DNA of 64,000 nucleotides. Source: Spiribacter halobius. Its GTDB lineage: Bacteria > Pseudomonadota > Gammaproteobacteria > Nitrococcales > Nitrococcaceae. This document shows, piece by piece, positions 36,379 to 45,186 of the stretch. Under the pieces are notes generated by a model. The model was not told the DNA's origin and searched no databases. It saw nothing but the letters and a program-made list of their open reading frames with translations. The DNA is taken from contig NZ_CP086615.1 of assembly GCF_020883455.1 (NCBI RefSeq), forward strand, positions 3,224,001 to 3,288,000, written 5' to 3'. Positions within the stretch are counted from its first letter, which is position 1; each line of letters opens with the position of its first letter. The position numbers and the translations under genes are program-made.

Positions 36379-37605
36379 ATGGGCGAGGCGGTATTCACGG
36401 TAGAGCTGAACAAGTGGCCCGAAGAGCAGACGGTCAAGACCCATAACCGCTGGCATCCGGACATACCGATCGTCCAGTGGTTCAAGCCCGGCGACGAGTT
36501 CCGGGTGGAGTGCTACGACTGGACCGGCGGCCAGATCAAGAACGACGACAGCGCCAATGATATCCGGGACGTGGACCTCACCAAGGTGCACTACCTGAGC
36601 GGGCCTTTCGGCGTGGAGGGCGCCGAGCCGGGCGATCTGCTGGTGGTCGATATCAACGACGTCGGCGCCCTGCCCCAGTCCGCCTGGGGGTTCACGGGGA
36701 TCTTCGCCCGCGAGAACGGCGGGGGTTTCCTCACCGAGCACTTCCCCGCGGCCGGCAAGGCCTGCTGGGATTTCCACGGCATCTACACCACATCCCGGCA
36801 TGTGCCGGGGGTGCGCTTCCCGGGCATCATCCACCCTGGGCTCATAGGCACTCTGCCGGACCGGGCGCTGCTGGAGAAGGCCAATGCCCGGGAGGCGGCC
36901 CTGCTGTCCACCGACCCCGAGCGCGTGCCACCCCTGCTCGCGCCACCCCACGCCGACACGGCGCTGATGGGGGCCATGAGCGGCGCCGCTGCCGACAAGG
37001 CCGCCCGGGAGGCCTGGCGTACGGTGCCCCCGCGGGAGCACGGCGGCAACTGCGACATCAAGAACCTGTCCCGGGGATCACGGGTTTACTTCCCCGTCTA
37101 CGTCAAGGGCGGCGGGCTGTCCATGGGGGACATCCACTGGTCCCAGGGGGACGGCGAGATCACCTTCTGCGGTGCCATTGAGATGGCCGGCTTCCTCGAT
37201 ATCGGCGTCGACCTGATCAAGGATGGCGTCAGCAAGTACGGCATTACCAACCCGGTGTTCCGCCCCAGCCCCGTGGAGCCCCACTTCACCGAATACCTGG
37301 TGTTCGAGGGCATTTCGGTGGACGAGCACACCGGCGAGCAGCACTACCTCGATGCGCACATCGCCTACCGGCGGGCCTGCCTGAACGCCGTGGAGTACCT
37401 GAAGAAGTTCGGCTACACCGGCGAGCAGGCCTACGTGATCCTGGGCACGGCGCCGGTGGAAGGCCGTATCAGCGGCATTGTCGATATTCCCAACGCCTGC
37501 TGCACGGTGGCCATCCCCACGGCCATCTTCGACTTCGACATCCGACCGCAGGCCGCCGGCCCCCAGCGGCAGGTGGGTGGCGTGCAGATCGCCCTCGCCA
37601 ACTGA
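36379..37605 (+). CDS. fmdA: formamidase/acetamidase
   Basis: The product has 408 residues, the usual length of FmdA. A GGGAGGAGCG ribosome site precedes the ATG. Signatures: HNRWHPDIP, YDWTGGQIKNDDSANDIRD, HPGLIGTLP, REHGGNCDIKNL and LSMGDIHWSQGDGEITF, which supply the metal-binding and catalytic residues. The enzyme hydrolyses formamide or short amides to ammonia and the acid. Next genes encode an amide channel and a small zinc-ribbon FmdB, a familiar trio. With formate dehydrogenase downstream, formamide could feed both nitrogen and reducing power. Confidence 0.92.
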   Translation: MGEAVFTVELNKWPEEQTVKTHNRWHPDIPIVQWFKPGDEFRVECYDWTGGQIKNDDSANDIRDVDLTKVHYLSGPFGVEGAEPGDLLVVDINDVGALPQSAWGFTGIFARENGGGFLTEHFPAAGKACWDFHGIYTTSRHVPGVRFPGIIHPGLIGTLPDRALLEKANAREAALLSTDPERVPPLLAPPHADTALMGAMSGAAADKAAREAWRTVPPREHGGNCDIKNLSRGSRVYFPVYVKGGGLSMGDIHWSQGDGEITFCGAIEMAGFLDIGVDLIKDGVSKYGITNPVFRPSPVEPHFTEYLVFEGISVDEHTGEQHYLDAHIAYRRACLNAVEYLKKFGYTGEQAYVILGTAPVEGRISGIVDIPNACCTVAIPTAIFDFDIRPQAAGPQRQVGGVQIALAN

Positions 37606-37621
37606 ACCGGCCGCATCGGGT

Positions 37622-37653
37622 GCATGACCGCGGCGCGCCCGCCGCGGTCATGC
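37622..37653 (+). terminator. perfect hairpin between fmdA and the amide channel gene
   Basis: Arms GCATGACCGCGGC and GCCGCGGTCATGC pair perfectly over 13 bp around a six-base loop. No T-run follows, so it may be a partial terminator, an mRNA-stability hairpin or an attenuator separating fmdA from the channel gene. Confidence 0.55.
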
Positions 37654-37681
37654 CACTACCGCTTGGGAGGAGGAGTCGGTC

Positions 37682-38209
37682 ATGCTGCTCGGACTCGCTC
37701 TGCTGTACGTGGGCGCCGTTCTGTTCCTGAACGGCATCTGGTTGCTCGGCCACATCAACGACCGGGAGATCTGGGTCGTCAACGTCTTCGTGGGCGGCAT
37801 CACCATGCTGGTGGCCCTGTATCTGGCCTTCGGGCCGGGGGCCGATGCCAGCAGCATCAAGGCGGCGGCGCTGACCCTGCTGTTCACCTTCACCTACCTG
37901 TGGGTCGCCATCAATCGCCACCAGGAGGTGGACGGACGCGGTCTGGGCTGGTTCAGCCTGTTCGTGTCCATCACCATCGTTCCGGTAGCCATCCAGACCC
38001 TGGGCAACGCGCAGGGTACCTGGGACGTCTGGTTCGGCCTCTGCTGGGCGGCCTGGGCGGTGCTCTGGTTCATGTTCTTCCTGCTGCTGGCACTGCAGAA
38101 ACCGATCGCCCGATTGACGGGCATGGTGACCGCCGCCGAAGGCGTACTCACGGGCTGGCTGCCCGGGTTCCTGCTCCTGGACGGTGTGCTGGGGCCGGCC
38201 GCCGGCTGA
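37682..38209 (+). CDS. AmiS/UreI-family amide or urea channel
   Basis: The 175-residue protein has six hydrophobic helices. Typical features are LLYVGAVLFLNGIWLLG at the N-terminus and LTFTYLWVAINR in the middle, and NAQGTWDVWFGLCWAAWAVLWF in the later helices, which matches the UreI/AmiS pore. It should let amides or urea enter through the inner membrane. GGAGGAGTCGGTC supplies the ribosome site. It lies directly after formamidase, so amide uptake and hydrolysis are linked. Confidence 0.9.
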   Translation: MLLGLALLYVGAVLFLNGIWLLGHINDREIWVVNVFVGGITMLVALYLAFGPGADASSIKAAALTLLFTFTYLWVAINRHQEVDGRGLGWFSLFVSITIVPVAIQTLGNAQGTWDVWFGLCWAAWAVLWFMFFLLLALQKPIARLTGMVTAAEGVLTGWLPGFLLLDGVLGPAAG

Positions 38210-38312
38210 GGCCCGGCCAGGCCCCGGTGAGCCGCAGCCGCCGCGGCGCCAGGCGAGCTACCGGCGGGCGGCGGCCAGCGGTTCCGCAACCAAAACCCTG
38301 GAGACTAATGAG

Positions 38313-38663
38313 ATGCCCCTCTACGACTATCGCTGCCCCCACTGCGGGCCCTTTCAGGCCTGGGCGACCATGGCCGAGAGTGCCGACCCCGCCGATTGCC
38401 CGGCCTGCGGCGTTCCGGCGCCGCGGCGGCCCATGGCACCGTTCCTCAACACCATGAACGGCATCCGGCGCAAGGCGCAGGAGCGCAACGAGCGCAGCGC
38501 CCATGAGCCCCGGGTGATGGGCGCCGGGGAACTCGCGGGCCTGGGCCGGCCACGAGGCGGTTGCGGCCACGCCCATGGGGAGCATGGGCATGGGGAGCAT
38601 GGCGACGGGTCCGGGAAGCCCCGCATGGTCCGCTCCTCCAGACCCTGGATGGTCGGACACTGA
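38313..38663 (+). CDS. FmdB-family zinc-ribbon regulatory protein
   Basis: The product has 116 residues. MPLYDYRCPHCG, then DCPACGVPAP, is the characteristic CxxC..CxxC zinc ribbon of FmdB-like proteins, which often sit beside fmdA. The C-terminal 40 residues are unusual: rich in His, Gly and Glu (CGHAHGEHGHGEHGDG), a possible metal-binding tail. The start at 38313 places the ribbon at the N-terminus as in the family; the frame further upstream is shadow. It may regulate the amide genes. Confidence 0.85.
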   Translation: MPLYDYRCPHCGPFQAWATMAESADPADCPACGVPAPRRPMAPFLNTMNGIRRKAQERNERSAHEPRVMGAGELAGLGRPRGGCGHAHGEHGHGEHGDGSGKPRMVRSSRPWMVGH

Positions 38664-38702
38664 GCTTGCCGGTCTCGGGCTGCCGTCCGCTCGCCTGCTG
38701 CC

Positions 38703-39086
38703 GTGAACGAGTGGCTCGCCGTGGCCGGCGGTGGCGCCCTGGGCGCCAGCGCCCGGTATGGCGTCTACCTGCTGGTGGCGCACACGGTGGGCGTGGGCTT
38801 TCCCTGGGCGACGCCGCTGGTGAATATCGCGGGCTCGCTGGCCATGGGGGTGCTGGTGGAGCTCACCGCCCTGCTGTGGTTGCCGGCGCCGTGGCTGCGC
38901 GATTTCCTGGCGGTGGGCTTTCTCGGTGCCTTCACCACCTTCTCGACGTTCTCGCTTGATGTCGTAACGCTCTGGGAGCGGGACCGGGTGGCGGCGACAG
39001 TGGCTTACGTGCTCGCCTCCGGCGTGCTGTCCGTGCTGGCCTGCGTCGGCGGCATGGTCGCAACCCGCCGGTTGCTAGGGCCATGA
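38703..39086 (+). CDS. crcB: fluoride ion channel CrcB/FluC
   Basis: The 127-residue product has four TM helices with GGALGASARYGV near the N-terminus, TPLVNIAGSLAMGV (the conserved Asn in TM2) and GFLGAFTTFSTFS (the Phe-box and TFSTFS track). These are the hallmarks of dual-topology fluoride channels that export F-. It starts at GTG. No fluoride riboswitch is recognisable upstream. It lies between the amide genes and the formate dehydrogenase operon without an evident functional link. Confidence 0.92.
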   Translation: MNEWLAVAGGGALGASARYGVYLLVAHTVGVGFPWATPLVNIAGSLAMGVLVELTALLWLPAPWLRDFLAVGFLGAFTTFSTFSLDVVTLWERDRVAATVAYVLASGVLSVLACVGGMVATRRLLGP

Positions 39087-39138
39087 GGACGCCCGCGGCG
39101 TTATGCTAAAGGGAGCGGCGACGCCGGAGGAAAACGGC

Positions 39139-40755
39139 ATGCGACTGCTGGAGCGGCTCGAGGCGATTCAGGCGCGCGGCGGCGCCGTGACGGACGCCGA
39201 CCTGCAGGCGCTCGCCCGCGACACCGGAACGCCGCTCTACCATCTCGAGGGCCTGCGCAGCTTCTACCCTGTCTTCCGGGAAGCGCCGGGGCCGGTGCAT
39301 CGTGTTCAGGTCTGCCGCGATGCCGTGTGCCGACTGGCGGGTGCCGAGCCCGCCGTCGCCGCGCTGGAGGCGGCGTTCGCCGGCCGGGACGACGTCGCCC
39401 TGGAGCGGGTCTCCTGCCTCGGACTGTGCGACTGCGCGCCGGCGGCGAGCCTGGACGAGGCGCCCGGCGCGCTGCCCGCGCCGGAGCGCCTCAGCGCCTG
39501 GCTGGACGGCGGCGAGCGGCCCCCTGCCGCCACGGCCGCTGGTGGGCCGCTGCCCACCGACCCGTATGCCGGCCGCCACGAGCACTACGCCACGGCCGCC
39601 CGCTGGCAGGACGCCGACCCCGAGGCGGTGATCCGGGCGCTGGACGAGGCCGGCCTGCAGGGACTCGGCGGCGCGGCCTTCCCCACCGCGCGCAAGTGGG
39701 CCTTCACCCGGGCCGCCCAGGGCGCGCCGCGCACCGTCATCTGCAACGCCGACGAGAGCGAGCCCGGCACTTTCAAGGACCGGCTCATCCTCGAGGCCGC
39801 ACCGCACCTGGTGATCGAGGGCATGGTCATGGGCGCGCGGGTGATCGGCGCCGGCCACGGCATCATCTACCTGCGCCACGAGTACCAGCGGGCGCGCGAG
39901 TCGATCGCGGCGGCGCTGGCCGACGCACGCGGCCGCGGCCTGCTCGGCGAGGGCTTCGACATCGAGCTGTTCGTCTCCCCGGGCGGCTACATCCTCGGCG
40001 AGGAGACGGCGCTGCTGGAGGCCCTCGAGGACCGCCGCGGCGAGCCGCGCAACAAGCCGCCGTTCCCCACCAATGTCGGCCTGCACGGCGGCCCGACGCT
40101 GATCAACAACGTCGAGACCCTGGCGGCGGTGACCACCATCCTCGCCCACGGCCCGGAATGGTGGCGCGCCCAGGGCCGCGGCGGCTACTCCGGGCTCAAG
40201 TACGTCAGCGTCTCCGGGGACGTGGTCACCCCGGGAGTGCACTGCCTGCCCTGGGGCACGCCGGTGCGGGAGGCCATCGAGCGCTGCGGCGGGGTGATGG
40301 AGGGCCGAGGGGTACTCGCCTTCTCCCCCGGCGGCGCCTCGACGCCGTTCCTGCCCGGGTCGCTGCTGGACACCCCCCTCGCCTTCGAGACCCTGCGCGA
40401 GGCGGGCAGCGGGCTTGGCACCGGCGCGCTGGTGGTGGTGGCCGAGGGCCGTGACCTCGCCGACGTGCTGCTCGCCCAGGCCCGGTTCTTCCGCAACGAG
40501 TCGTGCGGCAAGTGCGTGCCCTGCCGGGTTGGCTCGCGCAAGGGCGTGGCCCTGGCCGAAGCGGCGGCTGCAGGCGAGGTCGCCCCGGGCGTGGCCGAGG
40601 CGCTGCGCACCCTTCATGGCACGCTCGCACGCACGTCCATCTGCGGCCTCGGCCAGGTGGCCCTGCTGCCGGTGGTGGACGCCCTCGAGCGCTTCGCCGA
40701 CGAGCCTTCCGTCCAGCGACTGCGGGGAGAGGTCCCATGGGCGACGTCACCCTGA
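39139..40755 (+). CDS. NAD-dependent formate dehydrogenase, NuoE/NuoF-like beta subunit
   Basis: The product has 538 residues. ATG 39139 follows GGAGG. The N-terminal 140 residues are a NuoE-like [2Fe-2S] domain (CRDAVC, CLGLCDCAPA). The rest is NuoF-like: GLQGLGGAAFPTARKW and CNADESEPGTFKDR bind NADH/FMN, and ESCGKCVPCRVGSRKG with TSICGLGQ binds a [4Fe-4S] cluster. This is the diaphorase module that passes electrons from formate to NAD+. It overlaps the next gene by 19 bp and is first in a three-gene operon. Confidence 0.92.
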   Translation: MRLLERLEAIQARGGAVTDADLQALARDTGTPLYHLEGLRSFYPVFREAPGPVHRVQVCRDAVCRLAGAEPAVAALEAAFAGRDDVALERVSCLGLCDCAPAASLDEAPGALPAPERLSAWLDGGERPPAATAAGGPLPTDPYAGRHEHYATAARWQDADPEAVIRALDEAGLQGLGGAAFPTARKWAFTRAAQGAPRTVICNADESEPGTFKDRLILEAAPHLVIEGMVMGARVIGAGHGIIYLRHEYQRARESIAAALADARGRGLLGEGFDIELFVSPGGYILGEETALLEALEDRRGEPRNKPPFPTNVGLHGGPTLINNVETLAAVTTILAHGPEWWRAQGRGGYSGLKYVSVSGDVVTPGVHCLPWGTPVREAIERCGGVMEGRGVLAFSPGGASTPFLPGSLLDTPLAFETLREAGSGLGTGALVVVAEGRDLADVLLAQARFFRNESCGKCVPCRVGSRKGVALAEAAAAGEVAPGVAEALRTLHGTLARTSICGLGQVALLPVVDALERFADEPSVQRLRGEVPWATSP

Positions 40756-41408
40756 CCATCGACGACCGGACCGTCACGGTGCCTGCCGGCACCAGCGTCT
40801 GGGAGGCGGCGGCCCGGCTCGGCATCGACATCCCCGTGCTCTGCCACGATCCGCGCCTGCGGCCGGTGGGTGTCTGCCGGGTCTGCGCTGTGGACACCGG
40901 CGAGCGGACGCTGCCTGCGTCCTGCGTGCGCGAGGTGCAGGAGGGCATGCAGGTGCGCACCGATACCGACGAGGTGCAGGCGCACCGCCGCGTGCTCACG
41001 GAGCTCCTGCTTGCCGACCAGCCACCGGTGAGCCGCCGCGAGGCCACTACCGGCCATGACCAGCTCTATGCCCTGGCGCGCAGGCTCGGCGTGGGGACGA
41101 TCCCCTGGCCGGATGGCGCCGAGGGTCATCCCCGCGGCGAGGACTGGAGCTCGCCGGTGATCGCCGTCGACCACCAGGCCTGCATCCTCTGCGACCGCTG
41201 CGTGCGCGCCTGCGACGAGATCCAGCACAATGACGTCATCACCCGCAGCGGCAAGGGCTACGCCACCCGCATCGCCTTTGACCTGGACGCCCCCATGGGC
41301 GAGAGCAGCTGCGTGTCCTGCGGCGAGTGCGTCGCGGTGTGCCCGACGGGCGCGCTCACCCACCGGGCGCTGCCCGCTGCCGCGGCGGGGGAGGGAAGCC
41401 AGCCATGA
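40737..41408 (+). CDS. formate dehydrogenase iron-sulfur (NuoG-N-like) subunit
   Basis: The 223-residue product has an N-terminal [2Fe-2S] ferredoxin domain (VLCHDPRLRPVGVCRVCAVD, ASCVRE), then a His/Cys cluster region and two [4Fe-4S] motifs (CILCDRCVRACDE and CVSCGECVAVCPTGAL). In many FdsA proteins these domains are fused to the molybdenum subunit; here they are a separate gene like HoxU. It connects the formate site to the diaphorase. The start at 40737 gives a 19-bp overlap with the upstream gene and its stop overlaps the next start (ATGA). Confidence 0.9.
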   Translation: MGDVTLTIDDRTVTVPAGTSVWEAAARLGIDIPVLCHDPRLRPVGVCRVCAVDTGERTLPASCVREVQEGMQVRTDTDEVQAHRRVLTELLLADQPPVSRREATTGHDQLYALARRLGVGTIPWPDGAEGHPRGEDWSSPVIAVDHQACILCDRCVRACDEIQHNDVITRSGKGYATRIAFDLDAPMGESSCVSCGECVAVCPTGALTHRALPAAAAGEGSQP

Positions 41409-43624
41409 AGCGTTTCGAGGCCGGCGCCGCTGCCCCGGCACTGGACGAGATCCGCGAGGTGCCGACCCTCTGCCCGTACTGCGGCGTGGGCTGCGCGCTC
41501 GCCTACGGGGTCGACCGCGCCGGCACCATCCACTACGCCCGCGGCCGGGACGGGGCCTCCAACGCCGGGCGCCTGTGCGTGAAGGGCCGCTATGGCTTCG
41601 ACTACACGAGCCACCCCCAGCGCCTGACCCGCCCGCTGGTGCGCCGGGACGCGGCCTACCCGCGGGGCCCGCTGTCCGCGTTCTCCCGCCCGGGCGCCAG
41701 CGGGCCGCGCAAGCCCGGCGGCATCGTCGACTACGCCGAAGTGCTGCCGCACTTTCGCGAGGCGAGCTGGGCAGAGGCGCTGGATCGCGTCGCCGCCGGG
41801 CTGGCCGGCGTGCGCGACCGTCACGGCGCGGACGCCGTGGCCGGGTTCGGCTCCGCCAAGGGCTCCAACGAGGAGGCCTACCTCTTCCAGAAGTTCATTC
41901 GCGCGGTGATCGGCACCAACAACGTCGACCACTGCACCCGCCTCTGTCACGCCTCCTCGGTGTACGCACTGATGGAGGGCATCGGCTCCGGGGCGGTGAC
42001 CAACGTCGTGCGTGACGTGGAGAACGCCGAGGTGGCGGTGATCGCGGGCTGCAACCCCACCGCCAACCACCCGGTGGCCGCGACCTTCATCAAGCAGGCG
42101 GCGGCTGCGGGCACGAAGCTGCTGGCGGTGAACGTGCGCCGCCCCGGGCTCGCCGACTACGCGCAGCAGTACTGCCAGATCCGACCCGGCACCGACGTCG
42201 CCTTCTACAACGCGGTGATGCACGTGCTCATCGACGAGGGCCTGCACGATCGCGCTTTCGTCGCCGAGCGCACCGAGGGCTTCGAGGCCCTGCGCGCGGT
42301 GGTGGCCCGCTACAGCCCGGAGGCGGTGGCCGGGATTACCGGCGTGCCGGCGGACGAGATCGCGGGCTTTGCGCGCACCCTCGGGCGGGCGCGCTCGGCG
42401 ATGTTCTTCTGGGGCATGGGCATCAGCCAGCATGTGTTCGGTACCGACAACGCCCGCTGCCTGATCGCCCTGGCACTGCTTACGGGCAATATCGGCCGTC
42501 CCGGCACGGGCCTCCATCCCCTGCGCGGGCAGAACAACGTCCAGGGCGCCTCCGATGCCGGGCTCATCCCCATGTACTACCCGGGCTATCAGAAGGTGGC
42601 GGACGCGACGGTGCGGGCGCGCTTCGAAGGGCTCTGGGGCGTGCCGCTGTCGCCGGAGCCGGGGCTCACCACCGCCGAGATCACCCACGCCGCACTGGAG
42701 GGGCGGATCCGCGCCCTGTACTGCATGGGCGAGAACCCGTTCCTCTCCGACCCGGACGTGAACCGGGTGCGCGAGTCCCTCTCGAGCCTGGAGTTCCTGG
42801 CGGTGCAGGACATCTTCCTCACCGAAACCGCGGAGTTCGCGGACGTCGTGCTGCCGGCGAGCTCGTTCATGGAGAAGCGCGGCAGCTACACCAACACCGA
42901 CCGCCGCGTGCAGCTTGGCCGCCCGGTGCGCGAGCCCCCCGGCGAAGCGCGGGAAGACTGGCGCATCATCGCGGCCCTGGCGCGCCGGCTCGGGCATGAC
43001 TGGGACTACGCCGACGAGGCGGCGATTTTCGACGAGCTGGTGGCGGCAGCGCCGCTCTATGCCAACCTCAGCCACGAACGGCTCGGCGACAATGGGCGCT
43101 GGTATCCCTGCCCGTCGCCGGAGTCCGACGGCGAACGGCTACTCTTCACGGAGCGCTTCCCCATCGGCCGCGGCCGTTTCGTGCCGGCGGAGCTCGGCGA
43201 GGCGCCGGATCTGCCGGACGCCGAGTACCCGCTGGTGCTCAACACCGGGCGGCAGCTGGAGCACTGGCACACGGGCGTGATGACCCGGCGCTCGCTGGCG
43301 CTGGACGCCCTGGCCCCGGAGGCGCGGGTGGAGGTGCACCCGGACGATGCCGAGCGCCTCGGCATCGCCGACGGCGACTGGACGCGCCTTACCTCCCGGC
43401 GCGGCAGCGTGCAGGTGCAGGCGAAGGTCACCGATGACGTCGCCCTGGGCACGCTTTTCCTGCCGATGCACTTCCGCGAGGCCGCCGCCAACCTCCTCAC
43501 CAGCCCGGAGCTCGACCCCTACGGCAAGATCCCCGAGTTCAAGATCTGCGCCGTGCGCCTGGAGCGGTTGGCAACCCCGCACGGGGAGATTGCTCAACAC
43601 AACGACACATCGGACACGGCGTAG
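41405..43624 (+). CDS. formate dehydrogenase catalytic (Mo/W-bis-MGD) subunit
   Basis: The product has 739 residues. Cys23, Cys26, Cys30 and Cys58 (CPYCGVGC, LCVKG) bind a [4Fe-4S] cluster. The catalytic cysteine is C181 followed by His182 (HCTRLCHASSV), so this is the Cys, not selenocysteine, form. Further MGD-binding signatures: GCNPTANHP, GMGISQHVFGTDN, LRGQNNVQGASDAG, and the C-terminal LVLNTGRQLEHWHTGVMTRR. It oxidises formate to CO2, or works in reverse. It is the last gene of the operon; no fdhD was found within the window. Confidence 0.93.
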   Translation: MKRFEAGAAAPALDEIREVPTLCPYCGVGCALAYGVDRAGTIHYARGRDGASNAGRLCVKGRYGFDYTSHPQRLTRPLVRRDAAYPRGPLSAFSRPGASGPRKPGGIVDYAEVLPHFREASWAEALDRVAAGLAGVRDRHGADAVAGFGSAKGSNEEAYLFQKFIRAVIGTNNVDHCTRLCHASSVYALMEGIGSGAVTNVVRDVENAEVAVIAGCNPTANHPVAATFIKQAAAAGTKLLAVNVRRPGLADYAQQYCQIRPGTDVAFYNAVMHVLIDEGLHDRAFVAERTEGFEALRAVVARYSPEAVAGITGVPADEIAGFARTLGRARSAMFFWGMGISQHVFGTDNARCLIALALLTGNIGRPGTGLHPLRGQNNVQGASDAGLIPMYYPGYQKVADATVRARFEGLWGVPLSPEPGLTTAEITHAALEGRIRALYCMGENPFLSDPDVNRVRESLSSLEFLAVQDIFLTETAEFADVVLPASSFMEKRGSYTNTDRRVQLGRPVREPPGEAREDWRIIAALARRLGHDWDYADEAAIFDELVAAAPLYANLSHERLGDNGRWYPCPSPESDGERLLFTERFPIGRGRFVPAELGEAPDLPDAEYPLVLNTGRQLEHWHTGVMTRRSLALDALAPEARVEVHPDDAERLGIADGDWTRLTSRRGSVQVQAKVTDDVALGTLFLPMHFREAAANLLTSPELDPYGKIPEFKICAVRLERLATPHGEIAQHNDTSDTA

Positions 43625-44206
43625 AGACGAACTGGTGCTGACGGCCGGGTGGAAGCCCATGCAAGGCTCGAGGCAGCCGGCCCGCCCGGCGACTACCCGC
43701 TCGCCACTTTTCGCCTCGTTGTGAACCTTCGTGCCCGTCGTGTCGCTGTGTTTCATCCGCCGGGCCGGGCCCGGCGCAGCGTGAGCGCCTCGCCACCCGG
43801 CCCCCGACGCTCGAGGGTGTCCTCAAGCAGCGCCACGCGCCTGCCCTCGCGTGGGCGCTCCCAGGTGAGCGTCTCATCGGCGAGCGCGGCCTCGACCACC
43901 ACCTCGGCACCACCACCGCAGGGGTTTCACTTCACCAGTCCGTTGCAGGCGGGCGGGCTCCGACAATTTAGGTGAGCGCCTTGCGTGGGATAACGCCTGT
44001 CACAGGCCCTGACCGGCGCCTGCCACCTCCCAGAACGTCGCGCACCGGGCCTCGCAGAAGCGGTCTCTCCGCCAACTGACCGGGGGGCGATCCACGCGGC
44101 CGCACGAGTGTAGCCCCCGACGACGCTAGGGTCGGGTCCAGAAACATCATGGCGTTAGAGGACGCCAGGCCTTAGGAAGCCCCGAACCCAACGGAAGCGC
44201 CAGACA
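43625..44206 (+). other. gene-free stretch with a possible gene tail
   Basis: No complete gene. A minus-strand frame ending near 43760 (EAALADETLTWERPREGRRV, then TLERRGPGGEALTLRR) has coding-like composition and might be the end of a deleted gene; it lacks a start and a recognisable family. Confidence 0.35.
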
Positions 44207-44242
44207 TTGACCTCCCTTGGATGTACGGATATAACCCGTACA
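44207..44242 (+). promoter_or_regulatory. promoter and palindromic operator of second DUF1778/GNAT module
   Basis: TTGACC (44207-44212) and TATAAC (44230-44235) are 17 bp apart. Centred on the -10 is a perfect palindrome with 7-bp arms, TGTACGG-N7-CCGTACA (44222-44242). The antitoxin is the likely ligand; binding would cover the -10. The antitoxin ATG follows 27 bp later. Confidence 0.75.
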
Positions 44243-44268
44243 TCAACCCAGCGAATTGGGAGCCTGCC

Positions 44269-44547
44269 ATGCCGACCCGCAGAGCGGCCCGCGAAGACAG
44301 GATTGAGCTGCGAGCTACCAATGAGGAAAAGCAGCTGCTGGCGACGGCGGCCGCCTATGAGCGGCTGGACGTAACCACCTACATCATGCGTACTATGCTG
44401 CCGGCCGCCCGCGAGGTGGTGGACCGGGCAGAGCGCATCGTGCTCAGCGAGCGCGACAGCGCGCGCGTGCTGGACCTCCTGGAGAACCCGCCCGAGCCGA
44501 CTCCGGCTCTGATGGCCGCTGCGCGTCGCCGTGCCGAGCGTGCCTGA
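44269..44547 (+). CDS. DUF1778 (TacA-like) antitoxin
   Basis: The product has 92 residues. The start MPTRRAAREDRIELRATNEEKQ at 44269 was chosen over 44221, which falls in the operator. The ribbon-helix-helix (RIELRATNEEKQLLATAAAYERLDVTTYIMRTML) is a good DUF1778 match. The tail (VLSERDSARVLDLLENPPEPTPALMAAARR) is the usual toxin-binding part. The stop TGA overlaps a CTG that seems to start the toxin frame. Confidence 0.9.
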   Translation: MPTRRAAREDRIELRATNEEKQLLATAAAYERLDVTTYIMRTMLPAAREVVDRAERIVLSERDSARVLDLLENPPEPTPALMAAARRRAERA

Positions 44548-45080
44548 CGCCGCCAACGGATTGGCGCGAGGAGCCCATTGGACGGCACCATGACCGCAAG
44601 CGCTTCGACAGCGGTTCGCCTGACCTTAACGCCTATCTCACCCGCTACGCCCGGCAGAACCACAGGTCTGGCGGGGCCAAGACCTTCGTCGCAGTCTCTC
44701 CTTCGGAGCCGGCCCGCGTCCTCGGCTTCTACTCGATCAGCCCGGGCGCCATCGAATTTGCCCGCGTCCCTGCGAACCTGACCAGGAAGCTCGGCCGTTA
44801 CCAGGTGCCGGCCTTCCGCCTCGGGCGCCTGGCCGTCGATCGATCCGTACAGGGCCAGGGCCTCGGCGGCGAGCTGTTGCTGGCCGCGGGAGAGCGAGCA
44901 CTGGCCGTGGCTACGGAAGTTGGCGGCGTCGCACTCGCCATCGACGCGAAGGACGAGGCCGCGGCACGCTCGTACGCGCGATTCAGCGCGCAGCCACTGC
45001 TGGACGATCCGCTCAAGCTCATCCTCCCCCTCAGCGTCATTGCCGAAGCAATCGAGAAGGCCGCAGAGCAGTCCAGCTAA
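44544..45080 (+). CDS. GNAT-fold toxin (TacT-like), apparent CTG start
   Basis: The frame is open from inside the antitoxin gene to 45080 and encodes a full TacT-like protein: EEPIGRHHDRKRFDSGSPDL, NAYLTRYARQN, FYSISPG, FRLGRLAVDRSVQGQGLG (acetyl-CoA loop) and ARSYARFSAQPL. No ATG, GTG or TTG occurs in frame before the conserved N-terminus. The only sensible start is CTG at 44544, overlapping the antitoxin stop as CTGA, like the ATGA or GTGA used elsewhere. The first later start (GTG 44805) would lose half the fold. So either a rare CTG start is used or the toxin has been silenced by a start-codon mutation. Confidence 0.75.
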   Translation: MTPPTDWREEPIGRHHDRKRFDSGSPDLNAYLTRYARQNHRSGGAKTFVAVSPSEPARVLGFYSISPGAIEFARVPANLTRKLGRYQVPAFRLGRLAVDRSVQGQGLGGELLLAAGERALAVATEVGGVALAIDAKDEAAARSYARFSAQPLLDDPLKLILPLSVIAEAIEKAAEQSS

Positions 45081-45186
45081 ACCAGGGCAACCCACCAACG
45101 CAGAGTACGCCACTCGGCGACGTTTCGCGGTCGGCGAGCGCTCCTACCCGTGCGGATCAACCCACCGAGGTCGGACACCTACATGT

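Noticed and set aside
38640-38703. Fluoride riboswitch before crcB
   Set aside because: The gap is about 40 bp and lacks the conserved pseudoknot sequence of that aptamer.
39106-40617. Long minus-strand open frame opposite the formate dehydrogenase beta subunit
   Set aside because: Shadow frame caused by high GC; the plus strand encodes a full NuoE/NuoF-like protein.
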